From Heloderma charlesbogerti (lineage: Eukaryota; Chordata; Lepidosauria; Squamata; Helodermatidae): DNA of 64,000 bases. The notes beneath the pieces are model-generated. The model searched no databases, was not told the origin of the DNA, and worked only from the letters and a program-made list of their open reading frames with translations. Each line of letters starts with the position of its first letter. Position 1 is the first letter of the stretch. A program made the translations under genes and the position numbers. Location: positions 730,246-794,245 of the forward strand of contig JANEZZ010000470.1 of NCBI GenBank assembly GCA_026122225.1, given 5' to 3'. Below, piece after piece: positions 34,098 to 42,110 of this stretch.

Positions 34098-35584
34098 TTC
34101 TAAGTTTCTAAGCATTTCAGAAATAACCCTGCCAATGCAGAAAGATAGATTCCATCATTACTATATACATTTTTGGGGAGGTGGGGCTGTGACCAAGGGA
34201 CTGTGAGTTATTAACCATTGTTCTTATACCGTTTTTGCTGTGTGTGTGTTAGAATGATACATGACAACCCCACAGGGTCATGATGTATGTAATTGTGTAT
34301 ATTCCTTTAACAGAAACTATGAGTTTTAATTTAGATACAGAAAATAATCGTAGAACATGGAGACCCTTTTCCTTGCAAGTCATGTTTAGTTGTAAACATT
34401 TTGCCATAAGTTATCCAATACATCCTGCTGTATTGAGTCTGTGCATCTGTGTGTTTTCTCCCTCATCTGTGTGTTTTCTTCCTCATTCTTGTTTTTCTTT
34501 TATATTCCTCACTCCAGATTCTGCTGGAGTTCATGATGCCTCTTGTGAGAAACTTGACTATCATAACCTTCTGCACTAATGATGCCAAATTGTCACACAG
34601 GTTGTCACAGAGAGGATTGCCAGGATCTCTTCTCGATCATCCCAGAGTGCAGGACACGGAAGAATGGACTCAAATGACAGGAAGCCAGATTCTGGCTGAA
34701 CATCAGGAAACACTTCCTGACTGTTAGAGCAATACGACAATGGATCCTATGACCCAGGGAGGTGGTGGGCTCTCTCACCCTGGAGGCATTCAAGAGGAGG
34801 CTGGACAGCTATCTGTCAGGGATGCTCTGACTTGTATTCCTGCACTGAGCAGGAGGTTGGACTTGATGGTCTTGTAGGCCCCTCCCAACCCTACTATTCT
34901 ATGAATTCCCAGGATTTTATTTTTTTTTGCCACTCCATGTAGGCTGCTAAATATTATGGAACTTGATACTTAGCAAGAAAGCACAGGGGAAATATATCCG
35001 TATTACTGTGCAGCTCCAGTATTTTAAGAAGTACCATGGGTGGTTTAGAAATAAACAAACACATGGTAAGATGAATAGCAGACCTAATACACAGCACAGA
35101 CCTTCCAGGGAAGGAAAATGTGGCTCAGTGATGAAAGTAGACTGCAAATTCTATGGCACCTCTTCTCCACCCTGCTGAGATGAAGGCTTTGGCTGCTGGC
35201 TTTGGATAATGTCTTGCTAACATTTCCCTCTTGAAAGTCATTCTTCATTCAAATTGCACAGACCATGGGATATGTCTTACAGTCAGAGCGCATTCCCAGC
35301 TCAATCCAGCAGGTTTTTAAAGCAGTCCTGCATTTTGGAGGGTGGAGGGAATTCCAAAAGGCTCCTTCCATCCAACTGTAGGCCTCATTTTAGCTTGCTT
35401 GTTTCGGAAGCACTCTGCATGCGCCTCACCCTCAGTAGGCTGGGGGCAAGTAATGTGTTCCCTAGAAATAGGGGTGCTTAGCTTTCCCCACCCCCCAGTA
35501 CTCACCAGAGCATCCCCCTGGCAGCAGAAGAAAAGATGTCCACAGAGGCAAGAAGCGTCCCCAGTGTGTAGATCCAGTTTGCAT
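19542..35584 (-). CDS. MHC class I heavy-chain gene (whole gene span)
   Basis: This gene encodes a class I antigen-presenting or class I-like membrane glycoprotein. Exons on the minus strand in order are: signal peptide 35506-35584, alpha1 30688-30960, alpha2 29139-29411, alpha3 25074-25358, transmembrane 23687-23767, cytoplasmic 22349-22381. A second cytoplasmic-type exon lies at 19774-19806 and a possible last one near 19542-19583. All boundaries follow GT-AG and every junction is phase 1, as in known class I genes. All coding exons are open. Substitutions at peptide-end-binding positions suggest a non-classical protein. Introns are swollen with repeats. The 3' exon and stop codon are not certain. 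Confidence 0.85.
19774..19806 (-). CDS. Second 33-bp class I cytoplasmic exon
   Basis: The acceptor TCTCTCTGCAG and donor GTAAGTGAG bound 33 bp reading [11 protein letters not shown] in phase 1, with Cys in place of the GYK tyrosine. Flanking DNA resembles that around 22349-22381 and 62524-62556, so this is a duplicated exon block. It may be used in addition to, or instead of, exon 6, or be unused. Confidence 0.55.
20478..20745 (+). mobile_element. Copia-type LTR retrotransposon gag fragment
   Basis: The open stretch reads [36 protein letters not shown], then [14 protein letters not shown] with small indels. This resembles the Ty1/copia gag N-terminal region (UBN2-like). It is interrupted by frameshifts and then by a MITE at about 20747. 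No protease, integrase or reverse transcriptase was found nearby. An antisense piece of the same start lies at 21632-21722. Confidence 0.6.
20747..21113. mobile_element. MITE inserted beside the copia gag fragment
   Basis: It opens AGAGCTTCTCTACATGGGGC and carries the reverse of the family core (GCATCTAGTGGCTGTAAAAT). It belongs to the family of 17559-17925 in the opposite orientation. Confidence 0.55.
21632..21722 (-). mobile_element. Antisense copy of the copia gag start
   Basis: Reverse translation gives [19 protein letters not shown], matching the sense fragment at 20478. The two pieces are in inverted orientation, about 0.9 kb apart, around a MITE. Confidence 0.55.
22349..22381 (-). CDS. 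MHC class I exon 6: cytoplasmic tail (33 bp)
   Basis: The acceptor CTGTCTCTACAG and donor GTGAGTGAC bound exactly 33 bp, the usual length of class I exon 6. In phase 1 it reads [11 protein letters not shown], carrying the family GYK motif just inside the membrane. The exon is too short to be called by an ORF search. A second exon of the same type lies 2.6 kb further downstream at 19774-19806. Confidence 0.75.
22400..23680. other. Class I intron 5, no other gene seen
   Basis: The part 22400-22760 is duplicon sequence shared with 62570-63180. An open stretch at 22787-23143 has no recognisable domain. Confidence 0.5.
23687..23767 (-). CDS. MHC class I exon 5: transmembrane segment
   Basis: The acceptor is TTTCCATTTCAG and the donor GTAAGTAAGC; the exon is 81 bp, phase 1-1. 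It encodes [20 protein letters not shown] followed by GLVFYI, one clear membrane-spanning helix. It lies downstream of alpha3 at the expected place. The connecting peptide is short for the family. Confidence 0.85.
24354..24428. repeat. (AAT)n-(GAT)n microsatellite
   Basis: It follows a SINE-like tail (GTAAGCCGCCTTGTGTCCCA) in the intron between the alpha3 and membrane exons. Confidence 0.9.
24997..25034. repeat. (CA)n microsatellite beside alpha3 exon
   Basis: About 18 CA units, 40 bp from the alpha3 donor site; on the transcribed strand it is (GT)n. Confidence 0.95.
25074..25358 (-). CDS. MHC class I exon 4: alpha3 immunoglobulin domain
   Basis: The acceptor is CCCTTTTGACAG and the donor GTGAGAGACTG; the exon is 285 bp, phase 1-1. 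It encodes a C1-set immunoglobulin domain: [28 protein letters not shown] with the first cysteine, an NTTW glycosylation sequon, and [20 protein letters not shown] with the second cysteine. It would contact beta2-microglobulin. A (CA)n microsatellite starts about 40 nt into the following intron, where length changes could influence splicing. Confidence 0.93.
26408..26785 (+). repeat. Two tandem copies of an L2/MIR-like SINE tail
   Basis: TTGTCTTTTTAGATTGTGA, GGCAGGGACTATC and GTAAGCCACTCTGGGAGTCT occur at 26408-26530 and again at 26655-26785, each ending in AATAAATAAATTGAAT. The unit of about 245 bp was duplicated. Confidence 0.6.
26795..26976 (-). mobile_element. tRNA-derived SINE, antisense
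   Basis: It carries the complement of GGGCCAGTGACTGACTCTCA and box B (GGACTAGAACCTGGATC in reverse). Confidence 0.65.
27136..27514. mobile_element. Foldback element, copy 7, right end lost
   Basis: It opens TAGGGATGTACGGATCCCCT and has palindromes near 27350 and 27450. It ends abruptly after GCAGGGATGCAAATGGCATAG, again inside a palindromic module. Confidence 0.75.
27790..28488 (+). mobile_element. CR1 LINE 3' part (end of ORF2 and tail)
   Basis: It reads [40 protein letters not shown] and, after a frameshift, [20 protein letters not shown], the C-terminal end of the CR1 reverse transcriptase protein. It then shows the 3' region and the ATTCTATGATTCTA tail. 5'-truncated, as most CR1 copies are. 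Confidence 0.9.
28548..28936. mobile_element. MITE with CACTAGATGGCGATGTGG core
   Basis: Its start AGAGCTTCACCACAAGAGGC and end CCTCATGCAGAAATGCTCT match, inverted. It lies just past the alpha2 exon, in the intron between alpha2 and alpha3. Confidence 0.55.
29139..29411 (-). CDS. MHC class I exon 3: alpha2 domain
   Basis: The exon follows TTCTTTTAG and ends before GTGAGGAGTGG; it is 273 bp, phase 1-1. It encodes [20 protein letters not shown], then [20 protein letters not shown] and later [20 protein letters not shown]. The two cysteines of the alpha2 disulphide (about 101 and 164) are present and 17 residues separate Trp147 from Cys164, as in the family. Thr143 reads Ile, Lys146 reads Glu, Tyr159 reads Ala and Tyr171 reads Phe, whereas Trp147 is kept. 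Confidence 0.9.
29588..29749 (+). mobile_element. tRNA-derived SINE, split by foldback copy 8
   Basis: GGGCTGTAGCTCAGTGGTAG resembles tRNA box A, and GGTCCCAGATTTGAAGCTC degenerate box B. The tail, AAGGTAGCTTCCTCTTAG, lies beyond the insertion at about 30341-30377. Confidence 0.65.
29750..30340. mobile_element. Foldback element, copy 8 (591 bp), internally deleted
   Basis: It opens TAGTGATGGCAGAGAATTCT and closes TTTCGTACATCCCTA. The first GTGATAGGCTACGTAAAGAT arm (near 30003) has lost its partner and is fused to a half of the CCATTTGC palindrome. It splits a tRNA-type SINE. No clear TSD. Confidence 0.75.
30402..30470. repeat. (AT)n-(GA)n microsatellite
   Basis: A short TATATA run from about 30391 is followed by about 33 GA units with one interruption (GATT). 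Confidence 0.95.
30688..30960 (-). CDS. MHC class I exon 2: alpha1 domain
   Basis: The acceptor is TCCCTTGCAG, the donor GTGAGTAG, and the length 273 bp in phase 1-1, the normal size for alpha1. Recognisable segments are SHSLHFSF, the [20 protein letters not shown] strand and loop, [19 protein letters not shown], and the end HYNQSEG with the conserved N86 glycosylation site (NQS). By ungapped comparison with the usual class I numbering, positions 7 and 59 are Phe rather than Tyr, and position 84 is His where mammals have Tyr and most other vertebrates Arg. Confidence 0.9.
31450..31700 (-). mobile_element. Second type of tRNA-derived SINE, antisense
   Basis: CAAGCTGGGTACTCATTTTA, CTTCCGCTGGGATCGAACTC (box B in reverse) and CCACTCTGCACCAC (box A in reverse) are characteristic. 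Confidence 0.6.
32569..33463. mobile_element. Foldback element, copy 9 (895 bp), perfect TSD GAAAAATG
   Basis: It is the long form: four GTGATAGGCTACGTGACGAT-type palindromes (near 32728, 32783, 33100, 33155), two GTCTACGTAAATGTTTACG palindromes around a GCAACGCAAATAGCGTTGC core, and the GCAGCCGGTC hairpin near 33237. GAAAAATG is at 32561-32568 and 33464-33471. Confidence 0.9.
33565..33813 (+). mobile_element. tRNA-derived SINE, Sauria-like
   Basis: It reads GTGTAGTGGCAAGAGTGTTG, box B GGTTCTAGTCCCCACTC, then TGGGTGACTTTGGGCCAGTC and a GGGTATAAATGCAACAAACA tail. Antisense relatives lie at 26795-26976, 37765-37945, 53472-53745 and 59020-59225. Confidence 0.7.
34600..34903 (+). mobile_element. 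CR1 LINE 3' end
   Basis: It contains GGTTGTCACAGAGAGGATTG, the GATGCTCTGACTTGTATTCC stretch and the tail CCTACTATTCTATGA. 5'-truncated, noncoding. Confidence 0.8.
35506..35584 (-). CDS. MHC class I exon 1: signal peptide
   Basis: On the minus strand ATG at 35584-35582 opens a 79-nt coding exon that ends at TGCTCTG|GTGAGT. It encodes [20 protein letters not shown] followed by LPGGCSG, a short signal peptide with a hydrophobic core, ending in phase 1 as class I leader exons do. An upstream in-frame ATG exists at 35675-35677, but it would add a charged 31-residue extension with no leader character, so the inner ATG was chosen. Promoter-like boxes lie about 150 bp upstream. Confidence 0.8.
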
Positions 35585-35699
35585 GGTTTTCTGTACGGAG
35601 TCCGTTTCTGTAGCTAAACTGTGGTCGTTATCCTCAGGCAGCTGCTGAGTGGTGCTGGGACCAAAGCAAGGACACATTCAAAGCAGGGACATCCCGACA

Positions 35700-35785
35700 G
35701 ATGGGATTGGCTGAGAGAGAACTAATCTACCAATAGGAAAAAAGAATGCATTCTGGCAGTTTCTGGGTAGATCTTGCCTGAGCAG
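35700..35785 (-). promoter_or_regulatory. Class I promoter block with SXY-like boxes
   Basis: About 120-190 bp upstream of the MHC start codon, reading the minus strand, an X-like stretch ACCCAGAAACTGCC is followed by CCTATTGG (Y/CCAAT-type box, 35730-35737) and a second CCAAT (AGCCAATCCC). Class I and II promoters use S, X and Y boxes bound by RFX, CREB/ATF and NF-Y. The same order recurs before the second gene at 55028-55100 with X-like AGCAACTGC. Spacing and identity are approximate, so this is an inference. Confidence 0.4.
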
Positions 35786-36375
35786 GTTGAGACTCTACAA
35801 AAGATAATATCATGTGCTCATCTCTCAGCGATTCTCGCCTCCACCATGACTAATCAAAGTCAGGAGACTGGATATGATGGAGTAGCCAGAAGAGGCTCGT
35901 GTGAGCAGAGTTAGCTACTGAAATCTTCCAAGACAGAGTTTCTTCTAGGTTCTGTGCAGAGCCTGGAACACAGACAGTAGTACTGGTGTTATTCTAGGAT
36001 GGCAAACCATTTTTGTTTGTGTGGCAACTGATAAAGGATAACTTGAAAAAGAAATGCTAAAGTATGGGGTTACCTAAGGACTTCATGTAGAGGGCAGGTA
36101 TTTCTCTTCAATAATTACAAATATGGAGACCAGGTTGGCAAAATCTTGCCCTTGCTCCAGATTTCAGCTACATTTCTCATAGTCTATACCCCCACCCCGA
36201 CATTTGGCTGCCTAAGGCAGAGGAGCAATTCCCCACGTTCACAAACCAGAAAGTTCGTGAGACAGGAGTTACTTTTGCAGAAGCCATGCTGAATCTTCTT
36301 CAGAAAGACTTGTTCTTCTATATTGTAACATGATTGGGGGGGGGGGTCAAAATCTGTGGGATTTTCTGTTTCTGG

Positions 36376-37500
36376 TAGGGATGTACAGACTGTATAAAAT
36401 CTGCTCTGTCTGTGTTTCTTGGATTGTTAGGCACCTTTTGTTCCATCATCCTCTCACAGACGGATGCAAATTATTATTTTTTTTATCATGCGGAAAAATA
36501 CGCAAATAATTATGTAAGATATTTCATAACAATTTACATAATTTACCCTAGTTCATAACATTCAGTGTATTGTCCTCCATTCCATTCGACTGTTCCTCAG
36601 CAGAAACCTGTGTATTTTCCTATAAATAAATATGTCTAAAATACAGGGGGAAAAAATCCGAAAGTCCATGGACTCCATGTGGTCTGCAGTAGGGATTTAT
36701 GAAGGTTCTGCCACGGATCTCGGGGAGGCTGAATGCCAGCGCATTCGGCCCCCTGAAATCAGTGGCGGAACGGCCCGCCCCCCCGGGACGAGACTTACCT
36801 TGGGCGGATCTTCCTGGCGGCGGCGGCTCCGGCGGTGGCTCCGGCAGTGGTGGTGCGGCGGCGGCAGCCGGTCTTCCGACTGGCTGCCGCTGCCGCCATT
36901 TCCACTTAAAAAAAAACCCAACGTGATAGGCTACATAAAGATTTATGTAGCCTATCACGGCTAGGTTTTTTTAAAAAAATGTGATAGGCTACGTAAATGT
37001 TTACGTAGCCTATCACAGCTGACTTAAAAAAAAAGAAAATGCACGTACGCAAATGTACTAGGGATGTACATACATTTAGGGATGTACATTTACGTACATG
37101 CATTTTTTTTTTAAGTCAGCCATGATAGACTACGTAAACATTTACGTAGCCTATCATGGCTGACTGCAGGGATGCAAACGGTGGCGGCTACGGCCACCGC
37201 CATTTGCGTCCCTGCTAGTGAGCGGCCGGATGTACGGCTGCTGGTGGAGCCGGCCGGCGGCTACGCAAAATCGCTGCAGAGCACAGCCGGCCAGCCAGGA
37301 TTCCGGGGGGGGAGGAATGGAGCGCCTCCCCCCCATCGAGGATTCCGGGGGGAGGGACGGAACGCCTCCCCCCCAACCATAAACATAATTCGCGAAAGGT
37401 AAGTACCTTTCGTACATCCCTAGTCTGCAGCGGATTCCACAGGTGGATCCTGAAAGTCCCAGCTCATTTTAGTCTGTCTCGAATTTCTCCAGCATCCCTA
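36376..37500. mobile_element. hAT-like MITE, TSD GTTTCTGG/GTTTCAGG, hosting another element
   Basis: It starts TAGGGATGTACAGACTG and ends CTCCAGCATCCCTA. The octamers at 36368-36375 and 37501-37508 agree at 7 of 8. The foldback element 36690-37423 lies inside. The paralogous site near 56717 has neither element. Confidence 0.75.
36690..37423. mobile_element. Foldback element, copy 10 (734 bp), perfect TSD GTCTGCAG
   Basis: It starts TAGGGATTTATGAAGGTTCT and ends TTTCGTACATCCCTA. It holds three palindromes (near 36923, 36979, 37120). Its centre has a tandem pair of TAGGGATGTACAT end-like motifs at about 37056-37090. Confidence 0.85.
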
Positions 37501-37544
37501 GTTTCAGGTGGTCAAGTCACTGCAGACGGTGGCCTTGGGTACCA

Positions 37545-37680
37545 CAGAACTTGATTGTGTGTGTTTGTATTGTATGTGTGTGTGTGAGTCTGATTGTGTC
37601 TGTGCGTGATTGTGTGTGTGCATGATTGTGTGTGTGATTGTGTGTGTGTCTTGTGTGTCTCATTGTGTGTGTCTGTGTTT
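37545..37680. repeat. TG-rich imperfect microsatellite
   Basis: GTGTGTGTGTGAGTCTGATT-type repeats with TGATTGTG units. A short counterpart is at 56760-56775. Confidence 0.8.
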
Positions 37681-37764
37681 ATAAACATTTTCAAGCATGT
37701 AGACAAGCATATGGATAGAGGTGATTTTAATGGAGATTGTGACAAAAATTATAATTTTACATAT

Positions 37765-37945
37765 CCACGGTTTCATTTATTTACTAGTTTATGCTCCACC
37801 TTTCCTCCAAGGAGCTCAAAGCAGTTTCCCTTCCCTCTCATTTTATCCTCACAACAACCCTGTGCAGTAAGTGAGACTGAGAGATAGAGTCTGGCCCATA
37901 ATCATTTGAACGTCGGTCTCCCTAGTTCTAGTTTGACACTCTAAC
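37765..37945 (-). mobile_element. Degraded tRNA-derived SINE, antisense, in duplicon
   Basis: CTCATTTTATCCTCACAACA and GTGAGACTGAGAGATAGAGT mark the same SINE family. The paralogous copy is at 59020-59225. Confidence 0.5.
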
Positions 37946-38493
37946 ATGGCCATTGTCCATGTTGGATGGGAATGATGGGTGTTGCAGTCCATCACATCTG
38001 GAGCCCGCCAGGTTGGGGAAGACTGCTTGAACCACTCTATTGGAGTGGCTCTGAACTGGAGATGACTAGCCAGTAAGGAGATCTCAGGATCATAATGGAT
38101 GGCTCAAAGAAAAATTCAATCCAATATTTGGCAGCTGTGAAAAAAATAATAATTCTATGCTAGGGGTTATAAAAAAAATAGTTGGAAGACAAATCGGAAC
38201 CAACAAACAAAAATAATTTTATACTTTTCTTTTTCTTTTTTGGGGGGGGATCTTTTATTGTTCAGCACTCTGGAATCTGTCTAGATGTAGAGTGGTAAAT
38301 AATTAATACTGTTGTAAATACTTAAACACAAAAAAAAATGTTGTAAATATTTAACATTGCAAATAATGAAACATAATAAATGTTGTCAATAATGAAACAT
38401 AAACATAAACATAGTTAAATATATAAAATGATGCATAGCTCAAAGAAAACCTCAACCCAGTGTGTTGCAGCTGTGCAAAAGATGAAATGTAGG

Positions 38494-39123
38494 TAGGGAT
38501 GTACGAAAGTCACTTACCTTTAATGAAATTTGATTCGCGGTGGGGGGGAGGCGCTCCGTCCCGCCCCCCGAAATTCTGGCCGGTGGGGAGGTGCTCCGTC
38601 CTTCCCCCCCAGAAATTCTGGCCAGGGGGGAGGCACTCCGTCCCTCCCCCACCTGAATCCTGGCCGGCTGGGCCCACAAATGGTGGTGGCCATAGCCGCC
38701 GCCGTTTGCATCCCTGCAGTCAGCCAGGATAGGCTACGTAAATGTTTACGTAGCCTATCACGGCTGATTTAAAAGAGTAAAAAAAAGCGCGTACGCAAAT
38801 GGGGAACACAAATAGCGCCCATGGGCGCCGCCATTTGCATATGTGCTTTTGTTTGTTTGTTTACTCAGCCGTGATAGGCTACGTAAACATTTACGTAGCC
38901 TATCACGGTATTTTTAAAAAAAATCTAGCCGTGATAGGCTACGTAAATCTTTACGTAGCCTATCACGTTGTTGCTTTTTTTTACTGGAAATGGTGGTGGC
39001 AGCAGCCAGTCGAAAGACCGGCTGCCGTGGCCGCAGCCGCTGCACCACCGCCGCCGCCGCCAGGAGGATTCCACTGGCATTCGGCCGACCCGAGATTCGT
39101 GGTGAAATTCTCTGACATCCCTA
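38494..39123. mobile_element. Foldback element, copy 11 (630 bp), perfect TSD AATGTAGG
   Basis: It starts TAGGGATGTACGAAAGTCAC and ends TCTGACATCCCTA, with AATGTAGG on both sides. Three palindromes (near 38728, 38870, 38930). Confidence 0.88.
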
Positions 39124-39181
39124 AATGTAGGCTATTAGGAAAGGGATGGAAGACACATTTGAACAAATTGATGGTGTGGTG

Positions 39182-40151
39182 TAGGGATGGCGGAGAATTT
39201 CTCCCCGAAACTTCGGGGGGCCGAGCGCCAACGTGTTCGGCCCCCCGAACAAGTTTCGGTGAGAAATCCTCCGCACCCCCCCGCCCCCCGCACCCCCCCC
39301 CCCGGGACGGGACATACCTTCCCTGAATGTCCCTCCCGGCGGCGGGTCCAGCTGGCGGTTCGTCCGGTGTTCGAGCGGGGCGGGAGCGGCAGCCAGTCTT
39401 TCGACCGGCTGCCGCCCCCGCCATTGCAATGAAAGAAAAAAAAAAAGTCCCCTGATAGGCTACGTGACAATTCACGTAGCCTATCACGGCTAGATTTGCA
39501 AAGTCAGCCGTGATAGGCTACGTGAATCGTCACGTAGCCTATCCCAGCTGACTTAAAAAAAAAAAAAAAAAGTGTGTACGGATAATGGCGGCCCCCATAG
39601 GGAGCTGCCATTCCCGTTCCTTATTTGGTGGCTGTCGTCTACGTAAATGTTTACGTAGACTACGGCGAAAATAAGGGCAACACTAATGCCCTTATTTTCT
39701 CCGTAGTCTACGTAAACATTTACGTAGACTACAGCAACTAAATAAGGAACGCGAATGGCGGCTCCCTATGGGGGCTGCCATTCGCGTACGCGCTTTTTTT
39801 TTTTTTTAAGTCACCCGGGATAGGCTACGTGACGATTCATGTAGCCTATCACGGCTGACTTTCCAGATCTAGTCATGATAGGCTACGTGAATTGTCACGT
39901 AGCCTATCAGGGGATGTGTTTTGTTTTGTTTTTAAAACTTTCGCGTTCGCTGCCGGGCGAGGCGGGAAGCCTCCTCCCCGGCCTGAATTTCGGCCGGGTG
40001 AGGCGGGAAGCCTCCCCCCCAGCCTGAATTTCGGCCGGGCGAGGCGGGAAGCCTCCCCCCCCGGCCTGAACTTCGCAGGGGGAGCAGCGAAGCGCTCCCC
40101 CCCACCGCGAACAAGCTGCGAGAAAAGGGAAGTGACTTTCGTCCACCCCTT
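39182..40151. mobile_element. Foldback element, copy 12 (970 bp), perfect TSD GTGTGGTG
   Basis: Long form, starting TAGGGATGGCGGAGAATTTC and ending TTCGTCCACCCCTT. It has four GATAGGCTACGTGA palindromes and two GTCTACGTAAA palindromes. It sits 58 bp from copy 11. Confidence 0.9.
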
Positions 40152-40568
40152 GTGTGGTGTTATGGCTACTGTCTTAGAATGCTTCATGAAGGATATGCAT
40201 AAGTATGAAGGCTGGTTTGAATGGCCCATTTTCGAAGGCAGTATTCAGTGCCACTGGGTATTAGATGAATCAAATGCCACTGAATGCCAGCATGCACTTA
40301 ATGGAAATTTGGCTTGATTTAGCAGGGCTTTTCTTACATTTGTATACGCATTGAACTGGGGTCCTGATTCTGTCTGCACCCAGTCAAAATAGAATTGTTT
40401 TGTGCTAATAAATGTGCAAAGGAAGCTCACACCTCTCTTCAGCTGAAGAGCTGATATGTTCCTCACAGCTGATATGTACGCTGGGGCCCCTATCATTCCT
40501 ATCACTGGCAAAGGTTCTTGAGGCTGGCAGCACGCGTTCCCCCTTGGAGTGAGACCAGAGATGAAAAC

Positions 40569-41194
40569 TAGGGATGTCAGAGAATTCCTGGAATCCGTGG
40601 CGGAACGGCCTCCCCCCACCCCACCCCCCACAAAATCCCCCTGTGACGGAACTTACCTGGGGCAGATGCGGCAGCGGCGGTCTCCCGGCTGGTCTCCTGG
40701 CTGGTCTTCTGGCCGGCCGCAGCCAGGCTGCTGCGGCTGCCATTTGCGTCCTTGCAGCCATGATAGGCTACATAAGTATTTACGTAGCCTATCACGGTAA
40801 AGGCAGCCACGCAAATGGCAGCCACTATGCCATATGCTTGACTGCCTTTACTCTGATAGGCTACGTAAATACATATGTAGCCTATCACGGCAAAGAGCAG
40901 GGGAGCAAATGACGTAGCGACATTTGCATCTCTGCTGTTTGCCATGATAGGCTACGTAAATACTTATGTAGCTTATCACGGCTGCTTGCAAGGATGCAAA
41001 TGGCGGCCGCTACGACGGCCGCAGCAGCCCGGCCACGGCCGGAACTCCGGCTGTGGCCGGCCCTGGCCAGCAGCTCTGCGGAGCTGCCGTGGAGCAGAGC
41101 TGGCCAGGGAGGATTCCGGGGGGAGGGACAGAGCGCCTCCCCCCCACCGCGGATGCCCCTGCGCCGAGCCAGGTAAGGGATTCGTACATCCCTA
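40569..41194. mobile_element. Foldback element, copy 13 (626 bp), perfect TSD ATGAAAAC
   Basis: It starts TAGGGATGTCAGAGAATTCC and ends GATTCGTACATCCCTA. Three palindromes (near 40760, 40853, 40945). Confidence 0.88.
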
Positions 41195-41488
41195 ATGAAA
41201 ACTAGCTGGTTTGATTTTGTAGGTTTCTCTCTTAGCTTAATTCAGGAGCTGACAGGCTACCTCCGGCCATCCCAGAGGGGCAGGAGGGGGGTCTCCTTCC
41301 CGTGGTAGGCGAAACCTATATCATCTTCCAGGATGGCATAATCGAGCTGACCAAAACAGCTTTAAGGTGGAAGCTGTAAATTCCTGGCCTGTGTGAAAGG
41401 CCTACTTAATTAACCACAAAGCTGCTGGCCAGGCTAAACTACACAGGTCTCTAGGTGGCCACCAACAGCATATAGGAATGCAGCGAAG

Positions 41489-42110
41489 CAGGGCTGTGCA
41501 TGTACCCCCCGATCTGACTTGGAGGCCACTTCGGGGCTTCTGAGACGGGCCCGATTTGGCTTGGGCTGATTTGGGGGGGGCTCACTTTGCCCTACGAAGC
41601 CAAAGCAGGATTCAGGCACGCAGCCCAGCTGCCAGTTCCTTACCTGGGCCCTTGTTCTGGGGTGGGGGCAGGGGCTGCTGCAACTGGCGGAGACGCAGTC
41701 AGGGAAGCTGTTGCTGGGGGGGGCTGCTGCCACCAGTTCCTAGGCCCTGCGGACATACAGCAGCAGCTGTCTTGTTCTGGAGGGGGGAGCCATTTTTAAA
41801 ATGGCGACTCCTTGTATTTCCAGAAATACAGGAAGTTGCCATTTTGAAAATGGCTCCCCCCCTCCAGAAGAACAAGACAGCTGCCAGCGCGCATCCAGAG
41901 GACCCAGATAAGGAGCTGGGGGCTGGGCAGTGGCATGGTGGCTGGGCTTCCAGATCACTCTGAAGTGCACCAAAGCACTTTGGAGTGACCCGCTTTGCTT
42001 TGGGCTGCTCCATGCCCCCTCCGCTTTGCCTTGGAGGAGGCCCAAAGCAGCCAGAAGTGCCCGCTTTGACTCGGAGCCCGGGCTTCAGGCCGAAGCAGTG
42101 CACTGGCCTA
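41489..42110. mobile_element. Second kind of foldback MITE, CAGGGCTGTGCATG ends
   Basis: The left end CAGGGCTGTGCATG pairs roughly with the right end AGTGCACTGGCCTA. The centre (about 41768-41877) is a long inverted repeat: TCTTGTTCTGGAGGGGGGAG on one side and its complement on the other around a TGTATTTCCAGAAATACA loop. Flanks CAGCGAAG and TTGTGAAG agree only partly. Confidence 0.5.

Larger units (their letters stand above)
31745..36375 (+). repeat. Duplicon segment paralogous to 49620-56720
   Basis: Blocks 31790-32150, 34120-34330, 34500-35180, 35230-36350 match 49620-49690 plus 51800-52100, 52120-52330, 53190-53450, 53900-56700. They include the leader exon and promoter. Each copy has its own private insertions. 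Confidence 0.65.
37690..40320 (+). repeat. Duplicon segment paralogous to 58940-60380
   Basis: After removing insertions, 37690-38180, 38430-38493, 39124-39181 and 40152-40320 match 58930-59464 and 60190-60380 in order. Landmarks are GGCCATTGTCCATG, CTGCAGCCCAGCACATCTGG-like and GGTTATGGCTACTGTCTTAG. Confidence 0.65.
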
